Assembly (NCBI RefSeq): GCF_900205965.1
Contig: NZ_OAOF01000015.1
Coordinates: 81,025-145,024, forward strand
DNA length: 64,000 bases
Source of the DNA: Lacrimispora amygdalina
Lineage (GTDB): Bacteria > Bacillota > Clostridia > Lachnospirales > Lachnospiraceae
Direction: 5' to 3'
A program made the position numbers and the translations under genes. Shown here one piece after another: positions 44,353 to 52,866 of this stretch (position 1 is the first letter of the stretch; each line of letters begins with the position of its first letter). Under the pieces are notes generated by a model. The model ran no database searches and was not told the origin of the DNA. It saw only the letters and a program-made list of their open reading frames with translations.

Positions 44353-45681
44353 ATGAATGTTACATACAGGCGTGAACTTAAGCATAATTATTTGATTATA
44401 GAGCAGGATATATCCGGGACAGAGGGATATGAGGTTTCAATGCTGAGAGAAAATCATATAAACGGATTATTGAAATTTCATTTAAAACAGATTGATAATC
44501 ATAAGTATTTCTATTATGAAATCACTTCCAGGCAGCCCTTAAACCGGATCCTGGAAATTCACAGCCTGAATAAAGATGAACTGAAGAATCTGGTTACTGG
44601 AATTGCACAGGTTCTTAGCCGCCTTCCTGCTTATTTGCTTAATGAAGATCAGATACTTCTTCAGCCTGAATATATCTATCTGGAGCCGGAGCATTTTTTG
44701 GTTTCTCTATGCCTGGTACCAGGTAGATACAGAAAATTTAGTGAGGACATGACGGAATTACTCCGTTATCTTTTGGGTAAGGTAAATCATCAGGATAAGG
44801 AATGTGTAGTAATGGCATATGCCCTGTATCAGGAGAGTTTAAAGGATAATTATGGTATTGACGCATTGGCAGAGCTTGTCTGCACCCCAAATGCTGGGGA
44901 AGGCGGGGAAAAGGAAGTCAGAGCTGACGCGTCTGGATCAGAAGACGGTGAAGAACAGATTGTATTTACGGATACAGATCAAGATCAGATACAGGTATTC
45001 CAGGAGTTTAACCAGATGCAGCAGGCAACATCCTCCGGTTTCGTACTCTGGAAGCCATTGTTCCTTTTGCTGTCAACCATGGCTGGAGCTGTGGCCATAA
45101 TATGGAGCATATCTGGTTATAAAGGAATCATAAAATACTGGTATGCTCCGATAATAGCAGGAATATTAAGTGCTGTATATGGAGTAATCAAATCAGGAAG
45201 CATGAATAACAAAAAGTATTACGGGGAAGAAAGTAAAAAAGGAGATACCGGTATTGAGCCGGAGCCGGAGCGGGAAGCGTGGCAGATGGCTTTTTATGAG
45301 GAAAAGGAAGAACCCGGTAATCTGTTAAAAGCAGATGTTGAAGAAGAAATGGTACAGACGGCACTATTGACAAATGTTAAAACAGATACTAAAGTCCGGA
45401 TATTAAAAGCAACTGGTTCTGGCAGACAGGATATAGAGATCACGTATACTCCATATCTCATTGGTAAGCAGGAAGGACTGGTCGACTGCGTTCTTGAAGG
45501 GGATGCAATCAGCCGTATTCATGCAAAAATTGAAAAGGATGGCGATGATTACTGGATTTGCGATCTCAACTCAACAAATGGTACTTATGTAAACGGAAGG
45601 CTCCTGGAAACAAATGAGACAGTTAGATTAGAGATTGGAGATGAAATTTTTATAGCAAATTTTGCGTTTATATTTACATAA
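44353..45681 (+). CDS. DUF6382-FHA domain protein
   Basis: 442 residues. The N-terminal ~190 residues match DUF6382-type domains of clostridial Tad loci. Two membrane helices follow (~230-280: LFLLLSTMAGAVAIIW and YAPIIAGILSAVYGVI). A C-terminal FHA domain (~350-440) carries RIHAKIEKDGDDYWICDLNS and TNGTYVNGR, which binds phosphothreonine. It ends the Tad operon and probably links pilus function to Ser/Thr kinase signalling. The kinase itself is not in the window. Confidence 0.85.
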   Translation: MNVTYRRELKHNYLIIEQDISGTEGYEVSMLRENHINGLLKFHLKQIDNHKYFYYEITSRQPLNRILEIHSLNKDELKNLVTGIAQVLSRLPAYLLNEDQILLQPEYIYLEPEHFLVSLCLVPGRYRKFSEDMTELLRYLLGKVNHQDKECVVMAYALYQESLKDNYGIDALAELVCTPNAGEGGEKEVRADASGSEDGEEQIVFTDTDQDQIQVFQEFNQMQQATSSGFVLWKPLFLLLSTMAGAVAIIWSISGYKGIIKYWYAPIIAGILSAVYGVIKSGSMNNKKYYGEESKKGDTGIEPEPEREAWQMAFYEEKEEPGNLLKADVEEEMVQTALLTNVKTDTKVRILKATGSGRQDIEITYTPYLIGKQEGLVDCVLEGDAISRIHAKIEKDGDDYWICDLNSTNGTYVNGRLLETNETVRLEIGDEIFIANFAFIFT

Positions 45682-45733
45682 TCTGTCAGTTTATGATAAA
45701 ATAAGCATATTATGGTTCAGAAGGAGCGCGATA

Positions 45734-46348
45734 ATGGATGAATTTAACAGTCGCAGGAAGGCCTATGTGAATATGAGTCTTATTGCGTTGAATGTCATTT
45801 ATTTTCTATACCTGGAGATGAGTGGATCAACCGAAGATACTCAGTTTATGGTTTCACATGGAGCCATGTATGCACCACTTGTTATTGAAAGGAGAGAATA
45901 TTACAGACTCATAACTTCTGCATTCATGCATTTTGGAATTAATCATATTATGAATAATATGCTGATTTTGTTTATTCTGGGAGATAATCTGGAGCGTGCA
46001 CTTGGTCATATTAAATATCTGATCTTTTACATTATTTGCGGTGTGGGAGCCAATATTGCTTCTATGATAGTGAATTTATCCGGATATCGGAGTGTGGTAT
46101 CCGCAGGCGCATCCGGGGCTATTTTTGGAGTAATCGGAGGTCTTTTATATGCGGTTGCAGTTAATCGTGGCCAGCTGGAGGATTTATCTACCCGACAGCT
46201 TGTAGTTGTAATTTTATGTTCTCTTTATTTTGGTTTTACAAGTACAGGAGTTGATAATGCAGCCCATATTTCAGGTCTGATCATTGGAATTATTATGGGA
46301 GTTATTTTATACCGCAGACCCCGGTACAGGAGCAGCAGGCAGATATAA
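45734..46348 (+). CDS. rhomboid-family intramembrane serine protease
   Basis: 204 residues from the ATG at 45734 (AGAAGGAGCGCGATA). About six hydrophobic helices. The nucleophile loop is GASGAIFG (S127), the base HISG (H178), and the oxyanion-side motif HIMNNM (~71-76). It cleaves membrane proteins within or near their transmembrane segments. It follows the Tad operon and could have a surface target there, but that is only by proximity. Confidence 0.92.
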   Translation: MDEFNSRRKAYVNMSLIALNVIYFLYLEMSGSTEDTQFMVSHGAMYAPLVIERREYYRLITSAFMHFGINHIMNNMLILFILGDNLERALGHIKYLIFYIICGVGANIASMIVNLSGYRSVVSAGASGAIFGVIGGLLYAVAVNRGQLEDLSTRQLVVVILCSLYFGFTSTGVDNAAHISGLIIGIIMGVILYRRPRYRSSRQI

Positions 46349-46377
46349 GAGCGATATCGCTGGAAGGAGGTGATTGT

Positions 46378-46794
46378 GTGAGAGAAGAGGACTGCATTTT
46401 CTGCAAAATCGCAAATGGGGGTATACCCTCGGAGACAATTTATGAGGATGATATGTTTCGGGTAATTATGGATTTAGGACCGGCTTCCAAAGGGCATGCC
46501 CTGATTCTTCCTAAGCAGCATTACAGAGATATCTGTGATCTGGATGAAGAAGTGGCAGCAAAGGTTCTTCCATTAGCAGCTAAAATAGGAGCCGCCATGA
46601 AAAAGGCGCTGGGATGCTCCGGGTTCAATGTAGTGCAGAATAATGGAAAAGAGGCAGGTCAGACAGTTTTTCATTTTCACGTGCATTTGATTCCCCGTTA
46701 TGAGGAAGGTCCTGCTATGGTTTCATGGATTCCGGGTAAAGCAAGTCCGGAAGAACTAGCACAGACAGGAGCCGCCATCAGGAGCGCCCTGTAA
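46378..46794 (+). CDS. HIT-family nucleotide hydrolase
   Basis: 138 residues, GTG start with GGAAGGAGGTGATT upstream. The N-terminal DCIFCKIANG is a zinc-type CxxC. The catalytic histidine triad is HFHVHL (H99, H101, H103) with VVQNNGKEAGQ before it. HIT (Hint-type) proteins hydrolyse AMP-lysine or other purine nucleoside phosphoramidates. It sits between rhomboid and the sigma factor. Confidence 0.92.
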   Translation: MREEDCIFCKIANGGIPSETIYEDDMFRVIMDLGPASKGHALILPKQHYRDICDLDEEVAAKVLPLAAKIGAAMKKALGCSGFNVVQNNGKEAGQTVFHFHVHLIPRYEEGPAMVSWIPGKASPEELAQTGAAIRSAL

Positions 46795-46811
46795 TCAGAG
46801 GGGCATATGAT

Positions 46812-47357
46812 ATGAGCATACATGAGGATGAAAATCAGCTGCTGCAGTCAATATATGGTAAATATCAGGGACTGTTGCGCAGAATAGCAAAAACACTGAA
46901 CGTACCGGATCTGGAAATTGATGATGTGGTACAGGAGACATTTATCTCTTATTTTCAAAACTATTCATTAACCTGGACAGATACGCGGAAAAAAAGTATG
47001 CTGATCAAGATACTAAAACGCAAATGCATTGACTGTCTTCGTAAAAATGGCCATTACGAGAAAGTCAGTCTTGATGAGGAGGATGCCTCCACTCAGGTTG
47101 CATTGCTCCACAGGTTTGTGGTGACAGATCCTCTGGAGGTTGTTCTTGATGAGGAGTCTATATTAAATATCACCAGTGAGATATCTAATATGAGAGATGA
47201 GTGGAAGGAAATGGCCATACTGTATTTTCTGGAACAGCTGACGATTCCGGAGATTTGTGAAAGGCTTGAAATTCCGGGAACGGTCTGCCGCTCCCGGATC
47301 TATCGGACCAGAGTCTGTTTGAAGAATCTTCTTGGTCCTAATTATAATTTAGATTGA
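46812..47357 (+). CDS. ECF-type RNA polymerase sigma factor
   Basis: 181 residues. The sigma-2 region is DLEIDDVVQETFISYFQNYS near 34-55; the linker has DTRKKSMLIKILKRKCIDCL. The sigma-4 helix-turn-helix (~135-175) is MAILYFLEQLTIPEICERL and IPGTVCRSRIYRTRVCL. It is a small extracytoplasmic-function type sigma factor. No clear anti-sigma gene is adjacent; a possible fragment lies across murG at 48,537. It ends nine bases into the convergent murG. Confidence 0.85.
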   Translation: MSIHEDENQLLQSIYGKYQGLLRRIAKTLNVPDLEIDDVVQETFISYFQNYSLTWTDTRKKSMLIKILKRKCIDCLRKNGHYEKVSLDEEDASTQVALLHRFVVTDPLEVVLDEESILNITSEISNMRDEWKEMAILYFLEQLTIPEICERLEIPGTVCRSRIYRTRVCLKNLLGPNYNLD

Positions 47358-48425
47358 TTTTTTTGATATCAGAGATTCAATCATATTAATAATTGTATCC
47401 ACAGCATCATGGAGTTCACTGCTTTCCATTTTTGACAGATAGGTCTGATGGTTTGCAAACGTCTCTGTGATGGCCTGCAGCAGGGTATTTTCATTTAAAT
47501 TTTCTTCTTCCAGAAGATAGCTGAAGCCTTGTCTGGCAAAAGATCTGGCATTTAATATCTGATCACCTCTGCTGGCTGCGGCTGAAAGCGGAATCAGAAT
47601 ATTGAGCTTTCTCAGTGCCAGTATCTCGCAGATAGAGTTTGCACCAGCTCTGGAAATCATCAGGTCTGCAGCAGCAAAAAGATGCTTCAAAGGGGCATCC
47701 ACATATTCGTATTGTACATATCCCCGAAGATTTGTAAGGCTTTCATCCAGATTGCCTTTTCCGCAGATATGTATTACCTGGTAATTGTTTAAGAGCTTAG
47801 GCAGGATGCCCCTTATGGCGTTGTTTACGGTAACAGATCCAAGACTTCCTCCGATAATCAGGATAACAGGCTTATTATCGCTGAGTTTTGCATAATTTAA
47901 CCCAGTCATACGATTGCCTTCCAGCAGTTCTTTCCGAATGGGGGAGCCTGTCAGTACTGCTTTGGATTTCGGAAGATAACTGAGGGTTTCAGGAAAATTA
48001 CAGCAGACACGGGTTGCGGCGGGAATGCAGATCCGGTTGGCAAGGCCGGGTGTCATATCTGATTCGTGTATGATTACCGGAATTTTTAGATGTTTTGCGG
48101 CCAGTACCACTGGAACAGCGACAAATCCACCTTTTGAAAAGACTAAATCAGGTTTGTAATTCTTTAATATTTTTAACGCCTCTCCAAAACCCTTAATTAC
48201 ACGGAAGGGATCTGTAAAATTTTTGATGTCAAAATATCTGCGGAATTTGCCTGTTGAGATTCCGCTGTATGGGATCTTTGCGTTCTCGATTAACTTTCGT
48301 TCTATTCCCTGATATGAGCCGATATAACCAATCTCATAATTTTTTTCTTTCAGTAAAGGAATCAAAGCCAGATTCGGGGTAACATGACCGGCTGTTCCGC
48401 CGCCAGTTAAAATAATTTTTTTCAT
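47349..48425 (-). CDS. murG: UDP-GlcNAc transferase of lipid II synthesis
   Basis: 358 residues. GGGTAGHVTPNLALIPLL (8-25) is the N-terminal glycine loop; IHESDMTPGLANRI and IIGGSLGSVTVNNAI, then ISRAGANSICEILALRKLNILIP are typical of MurG. It adds GlcNAc to lipid I at the inner membrane face to make lipid II. It is a lone gene, not in a division cluster, and is transcribed from its own promoter toward the convergent sigma gene. Confidence 0.96.
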   Translation of the reverse strand: MKKIILTGGGTAGHVTPNLALIPLLKEKNYEIGYIGSYQGIERKLIENAKIPYSGISTGKFRRYFDIKNFTDPFRVIKGFGEALKILKNYKPDLVFSKGGFVAVPVVLAAKHLKIPVIIHESDMTPGLANRICIPAATRVCCNFPETLSYLPKSKAVLTGSPIRKELLEGNRMTGLNYAKLSDNKPVILIIGGSLGSVTVNNAIRGILPKLLNNYQVIHICGKGNLDESLTNLRGYVQYEYVDAPLKHLFAAADLMISRAGANSICEILALRKLNILIPLSAAASRGDQILNARSFARQGFSYLLEEENLNENTLLQAITETFANHQTYLSKMESSELHDAVDTIINMIESLISKKSI

Positions 48426-48454
48426 AGAAAAGCTGCCTCCAAATACGATATACT

Positions 48455-48485
48455 ATTATAGTAAACGTTAGTAATAAAAAGTCAA
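48455..48485 (-). promoter_or_regulatory. promoter of murG
   Basis: On the minus strand TTGACT and TATAAT are separated by 19 bp, a little long. A shifted -10 (TACTAT) would give 16 bp. Confidence 0.5.
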
Positions 48486-48536
48486 CCCCAAAGCGAGAGG
48501 GAATCAAAGAATAACCAATGCTAAAGAGGTATAGAT

Positions 48537-48794
48537 GTGAAGTTTAATCAGATTTCAAAAGAGAAACTGGAAGCACATTTGCTTGATTATATGCTAAAAC
48601 ACCCTGAATTAACACCAGATGTCCCAGCTCCTCCGACGGATGAATTCCAGAAAATTATGGCAGAGCTTGACAAAAGGGGAACAAAAACTATTGTAAGAAG
48701 ACAATTGATAATTCTCCATTTCTGTAATTTCATCATTTACTGCATACATAAGCCTGTCCTAATTATTCGGAATAAGTTTATAAAAAATACGTAG
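48537..48794 (+). CDS. small unidentified protein or remnant
   Basis: 85 residues from a GTG start with AAGAGGTATAGAT upstream. Residues 1-50 (MKFNQISKEKLEAHLLDYML, then PPTDEFQKIMAELDKRG) look like the N-terminal, acidic part of a clostridial anti-sigma or coat-associated protein. Residues ~51-85 are hydrophobic and basic and look unrelated, as if a frameshift or deletion joined a new end. It lies upstream of spmB on the same strand. I do not recognise a function. Confidence 0.45.
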   Translation: MKFNQISKEKLEAHLLDYMLKHPELTPDVPAPPTDEFQKIMAELDKRGTKTIVRRQLIILHFCNFIIYCIHKPVLIIRNKFIKNT

Positions 48795-48851
48795 AATGAA
48801 AAGGAAATAGCCGGAATAAGTTATAATAATGAACGGATAGCGAGTAAAACT

Positions 48852-49379
48852 ATGGGATTTTTAATATTTCTCTCTGAGGCTTCAGTACCACTGATCATTT
48901 TTTATATTGTGGGATTTGGCATATTATCAAAAAGACCTGTATTTGATGATTTTTTAAACGGAGCGAAAGATGGAATGAAAACGGTTGCAGGGATAATGCC
49001 GACATTAATCGGACTCATGACAGCTGTAGGAGTATTGAGAGCATCCGGCTTTTTGGATTTCTTGGCAAAGCTGCTTACAAAACCGGCTTCTTATATATTT
49101 CTACCGGCACCGGTTGTGCCGGTTATTTTGGTTCGTCTGGTTTCGAATTCTGCTGCAACTGGTCTGGTTTTGGATATTTTCAAAAAATACGGCACAGATA
49201 CTTATATAGGATTTATGACTTCTGTTCTGATGAGCTGTACAGAGACGTTGTTCTATTGTCTGAGTGTTTATTTTGGTACTGTAAAGATAAGAAAAACCAG
49301 GTATACTCTTGCCGGGGCATTAACTGCAACAGCAGCCGGAATAGCTGCCAGTGTATTTTTAAGCCGGATTTTGGTATAA
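48852..49379 (+). CDS. spmB: spore maturation protein B
   Basis: 175 residues, five to six hydrophobic helices, with the family segments GIMPTLIGLMTAVGVLRASG and LVSNSAATGLVLDIFKKYGT. SpmB, with SpmA, is needed for spore core dehydration and heat resistance. No spmA is next to it here, which is unusual since the genes are normally paired. The ribosome site is weak. Only the small 85-residue reading frame precedes it. Confidence 0.92.
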   Translation: MGFLIFLSEASVPLIIFYIVGFGILSKRPVFDDFLNGAKDGMKTVAGIMPTLIGLMTAVGVLRASGFLDFLAKLLTKPASYIFLPAPVVPVILVRLVSNSAATGLVLDIFKKYGTDTYIGFMTSVLMSCTETLFYCLSVYFGTVKIRKTRYTLAGALTATAAGIAASVFLSRILV

Positions 49380-49427
49380 AAGGAAATGAATCATTCTGAT
49401 TTAAGAATTTCATAAGAATTCAAGTGG

Positions 49428-49456
49428 TTGTCATAAAATACATAATCATGTATAAT
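49428..49456 (+). promoter_or_regulatory. sigma-A promoter of marR-like gene
   Basis: TTGTCA, 17-bp spacer, TATAAT. It lies ~45 nt upstream of the GTG start at 49501. Confidence 0.85.
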
Positions 49457-49500
49457 TACGAAGAAGCTTTTATTGTCATAAAGATTTGAAGGGGATAAAC

Positions 49501-49935
49501 GTGGATACTTACGGAACTCTTAACGAAGTACTGGTAAGACTGTTTCGGGATATAATGGATATCGAGCAGCAGGCTATCATTACACAGGAATTTAATAATA
49601 TTACTAATAATGATATGCATGTAATCGAGGCAATCGGAGTCGGAGAACCTAAGAATATGTCCGCAATAGCAAGGGAATTGTCCGTCACGGTGGGGACATT
49701 GACTATAGCCATGAACAGTCTTGTTAAAAAAGGTTATGTAACCCGCCAAAGAGGAGAAGAAGACCGGCGTGTTGTTTATATTTCTCTTTCAGATAAAGGA
49801 AAACAAGCCTATGAGCATCATGCCACATTTCATCGGGAGATGATAGCCGGAGTGATAGAAGGGTTAAGTGAGGATGAGGTAGAAGTTTTAATCAAAGCTC
49901 TGACCAAACTGAATAAGTGGTTTCGGAGTTTTTAA
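49501..49935 (+). CDS. MarR-family regulator
   Basis: 144 residues; the GTG at 49501 has GAAGGGG seven bases upstream, better than an earlier TTG. The winged helix is NMSAIARELSVTVGTLTIAM with SLVKKGYVTRQRGEEDRRVV (the D-x-R-R wing). It is similar in type to FabT-like lipid regulators, but no fatty-acid genes are adjacent, so the target is unknown. The next gene is the lipoprotein 27 nt later. Confidence 0.88.
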   Translation: MDTYGTLNEVLVRLFRDIMDIEQQAIITQEFNNITNNDMHVIEAIGVGEPKNMSAIARELSVTVGTLTIAMNSLVKKGYVTRQRGEEDRRVVYISLSDKGKQAYEHHATFHREMIAGVIEGLSEDEVEVLIKALTKLNKWFRSF

Positions 49936-49962
49936 CAGAATTAAAGGAGGCAATACGCATTT

Positions 49963-50490
49963 ATGAAAAGAATCATCTTGTTTTTAATGAGCGCAATGCT
50001 GATGGTATTCCTGGCGGCCTGTACACCGACACAGCCGAAGATGGAAACAACACCGCCAGACCCCCAGGTTATGGCATCAACAGGCGGCGCCAGTGATAAA
50101 GTTCCAGACCCGAATGCAGAGCCGATGGAGATTATCTCCGTATATAGCATGAATGATGATAAGACTGGCTTAAATCAGGCGATGGATGCGGTAGACAAGC
50201 TGACTGCGGAATCATTAGTGTCCAAGCTTATTGAGTACGGCGCATTAGAGGAAGGTACAACGGTTCTGAAATATGAATCTGCCGACGGAGTTGGGACTTT
50301 GGATTTATCTGCAGTACCAAAGAGTGATGACAAGCTTATCATTACCGCTATCGGCAATACTTTTGTTGAGAACTTTGAACTCTCTAAATTAAAACTTCTG
50401 GTAAACGGCAAGAATTATTCCAATGATTCGATCAAGCTGGGTGATAATGATTATCTGGAATATGAAAAGGATTATAAGGAAATCAAATAA
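49963..50490 (+). CDS. GerMN-type lipoprotein
   Basis: 175 residues. The signal peptide ends at lipobox LAAC with Cys20 acylated. A Pro/Thr-rich linker follows, then a domain at ~70-170 (AESLVSKLIEYGALEEGTTV and TLDLSAVPKS) resembling the GerMN module of sporulation and germination proteins. It is probably anchored on the outer membrane face. It is co-directional with the MarR gene. A bidirectional terminator follows. Confidence 0.75.
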   Translation: MKRIILFLMSAMLMVFLAACTPTQPKMETTPPDPQVMASTGGASDKVPDPNAEPMEIISVYSMNDDKTGLNQAMDAVDKLTAESLVSKLIEYGALEEGTTVLKYESADGVGTLDLSAVPKSDDKLIITAIGNTFVENFELSKLKLLVNGKNYSNDSIKLGDNDYLEYEKDYKEIK

Positions 50491-50531
50491 AAAACAGGCA
50501 AAAGCTTCTTGAGGGCTTTTGCCTGTTTTAT
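50490..50531. terminator. bidirectional terminator
   Basis: AAAACAGGCAAAAGC pairs with GGCTTTTGCCTGTTTT around TTCTTGAG, between convergent genes. Confidence 0.9.
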
Positions 50532-52349
50532 TTAACTTCTAAGCTGCTTTGCCAGCCAGTTGCGGAACGCGGGCTGAATCACAGAAAAAGGTGCGGGTCC
50601 CACATCAAGCAGAAACGTATGAAAATCCTTTAAGTTAAAGTCGTCTTTTAGAATTCGTTCAGCAGTGCTGCGCATTTCCATAATTTCCAGATAACCAACA
50701 TAATACTCCATGTAATTGGTTGGGTTTTCAACCAGGCTGTTAAAGATAGAATCTGTAATATCTGTATTTTCCACGTTATAGAAGGTTCCTAAATATTTCG
50801 CGGTTGCGTCCTTATCCCAGCCTTCATAATTGATACAGATATCAAGGTATGCATAGATTCCAAGTGTAACTGCCGTGTTATGTGCCAGCAGCTTTCCAAG
50901 CTCTGGGTCCAGCCCGTTGTCCAGTGTATAAGAATAATACTCCACATAGGTAGCCCAGCCTTCCGAATAGCTGGTAAATGAAAGAATATTTCTTAAATCA
51001 TCATGTTTTTTGCTTAGAAAATATACATTCTGATACAGATGTCCCGGATAGCCTTCGTGAGCCAGCGTGGTATATAGATCTTCATTCTGAAAACGCGGGT
51101 TTCTGTTAATGTAAATTACATTATCCTGATACCGGTCTAATGGGGGAACCAGGTAAAATGCGGGACTTAATGAGGATTCCAATGCATCCGGCACATACTT
51201 GACGGTATAATTGCAGGGCGGAAGCTCCGGAAAATCCTTGGTTATCTGTGTTTTCAGTGACTCAAGGATCTCTTCTGGTTTTGTATACCGAAAAGAGTAG
51301 TGATCCAGTGAGTCAAGAACTTCAGGGTGATCTTTTGTAATCTGACCCAATGCTTTAATATCAGAACTCATCTGCTTTTCAATTGCTTTCTTTAAGCTTT
51401 TAACTGAATCGTAAGAGGTTCCAGTATTGGAATCAACCAGATATTCAAAGTATTTCTTCCCATCCGGATACCAGGACAGCCCCTTGTCATTAGTTCCGGT
51501 GCCAATCAGAGCTGTAATTCCGCTTATTAAGTTTTTATAGGCAGGAATGAAATGTTCTTCCAGAATTTTTAAATTCTGTTCCTTATATCGGGTCTTTTCT
51601 TCAGCGGTTAAGTCTGTCAGGGCATCAATTCTGGTATTGAAGGTTTCCGCAAGAAAACTGTGATCCGGTTGAATTAAATATGCTTCACAGGATTTCAGCA
51701 CGTGATCAGCTGCGGAATCTGACATAAAAAGCCCTGCCGCTGATTTCTGTTTTTCAAATTCCATTATCTGTGCGTAATATTCATCAATGGTAGATAACAG
51801 GGACAGATAATGATCCACATCTGCTTTGTTGTAGAAGGTATACTCCGCAAAGAGAACCGGAAGCTGAGCCTGAATTCCGATGGTGGTGGTAAGCGGCTGG
51901 GCGTATAGTTCCATTCCGTCTGAAGTTAATTCTGTTTCAATATAGGAGTATAGAATCTGATAAGTAAGCCTCTGATCAGCGGTCAGCTTGCGGGGATTAT
52001 ATTCTTTCAGCTTTTTCTTTGTATCCTGAAGATCCTTTGTGCTCTGTTTCATTTTATCCAGAGAATAATCGCCAAGAGTTAAAGGCACCGTGTCTATTCC
52101 CCTGGAAGCAGGATCAGCAATGCTGAAATGAAAACTTATCCCGGAGTCTTTGATTTCGTCCCTGAACAGATCAGCAGTAAACTGATCGAATGATTTCTGC
52201 ATAGATAAATCAGCAGCATGGTATTTTTCGTATTGAGCATCAGATGGTGTTCCTGACTGTCCTGGAGGCGGTGTACAGGCACAAAACAGAGAAGCAGCCA
52301 GGATAATGGAAAGGATACGGCGTCCCTGCCTGATAATATTATTTTTCAT
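50532..52349 (-). CDS. DUF885-family metallopeptidase-like lipoprotein
   Basis: 605 residues. The signal peptide ends at FCAC with Cys25 as lipidated residue, so it is extracytoplasmic. The C-terminal half has TLAHEGYPGHLYQN (HExxxH-like; the usual DUF885 zinc motif HEGYPGH) and ILSFTSYSEGWATYVEYYS carrying a second acidic element. DUF885 proteins are a gluzincin-like peptidase group with few characterised members. It is a lone gene. Confidence 0.85.
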   Translation of the reverse strand: MKNNIIRQGRRILSIILAASLFCACTPPPGQSGTPSDAQYEKYHAADLSMQKSFDQFTADLFRDEIKDSGISFHFSIADPASRGIDTVPLTLGDYSLDKMKQSTKDLQDTKKKLKEYNPRKLTADQRLTYQILYSYIETELTSDGMELYAQPLTTTIGIQAQLPVLFAEYTFYNKADVDHYLSLLSTIDEYYAQIMEFEKQKSAAGLFMSDSAADHVLKSCEAYLIQPDHSFLAETFNTRIDALTDLTAEEKTRYKEQNLKILEEHFIPAYKNLISGITALIGTGTNDKGLSWYPDGKKYFEYLVDSNTGTSYDSVKSLKKAIEKQMSSDIKALGQITKDHPEVLDSLDHYSFRYTKPEEILESLKTQITKDFPELPPCNYTVKYVPDALESSLSPAFYLVPPLDRYQDNVIYINRNPRFQNEDLYTTLAHEGYPGHLYQNVYFLSKKHDDLRNILSFTSYSEGWATYVEYYSYTLDNGLDPELGKLLAHNTAVTLGIYAYLDICINYEGWDKDATAKYLGTFYNVENTDITDSIFNSLVENPTNYMEYYVGYLEIMEMRSTAERILKDDFNLKDFHTFLLDVGPAPFSVIQPAFRNWLAKQLRS

Positions 52350-52392
52350 ATTGAGATCCTCCGCAATTCACTATTATTATTTATATGTTTAC

Positions 52393-52566
52393 ATGAAAAA
52401 AGTAATGACAAAAGGTCAGATCCTGCAGTATACCTGCTTGACAAACGGGAATGAAACTATTACACTAGGGTTACTGACAATTGATTCATTTGAGAATGCT
52501 ATGAAAAGAAGAGTAAGAAAACCGCCTCATGTACAGAGAATTCCGGTAGCTGAAAAGGAAGCCTGA
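52393..52566 (+). CDS. doubtful small reading frame overlapping the metG leader
   Basis: 57 residues from MKKVMTKGQILQYTCLTNG. It lacks a ribosome site. A good promoter (TTGACA at 52438) lies inside it, pointing to metG, so the DNA is probably regulatory. The protein-like composition is the only support. Confidence 0.2.
   Translation: MKKVMTKGQILQYTCLTNGNETITLGLLTIDSFENAMKRRVRKPPHVQRIPVAEKEA
52438..52466 (+). promoter_or_regulatory. promoter of the metG T-box transcript
   Basis: TTGACA, 17-bp spacer, TACACT. The leader would be ~390 nt to the metG ATG, enough for the T-box. Confidence 0.6.
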
Positions 52567-52569
52567 GCG

Positions 52570-52812
52570 TATTTCCCAACATGGCCTTGGAGCAGCGAAG
52601 TTGAATTGGCTAATCGGCCTTTAAATTTCGACGGTCACACCCGTTATCGTGTCAGACTGTTATTATATACCATAAGCTTCGTTCTGGGAAGCTTTTGATT
52701 AGAACGCAGCCGGTGAGGTCTGTGCTGTAAGGCACGGATAAATTAAAGTGGTATCACGGGATAATACCCCGTCTTTAAAATTCCTGTTGGGATTTTTTAA
52801 GACGGGTTTTTC
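52570..52812 (+). ncRNA. T-box riboswitch of metG
   Basis: AAAGTGGTATCACGGG at 52745-52760 is the T-box motif; its TGGT would pair with the ACCA end of uncharged tRNA-Met. The preceding stem with GGTCTGTGCTGTAAGGCAC is a typical stem III. CACCCGTTATCGTG at 52637 is typical of the stem I distal part. A terminator follows, built from CCCGTCTTTAAAA and TTTTTTAAGACGGG plus TTTTT (52767-52812), which competes with the antiterminator. The exact 5' edge is uncertain. When Met-tRNA is scarce, uncharged tRNA-Met would allow metG transcription. Confidence 0.92.
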
Positions 52813-52866
52813 TTTGTTGGAAAATAAATTACCCTGCATCTCATTATATTTCTGGAGGAAAAGATT

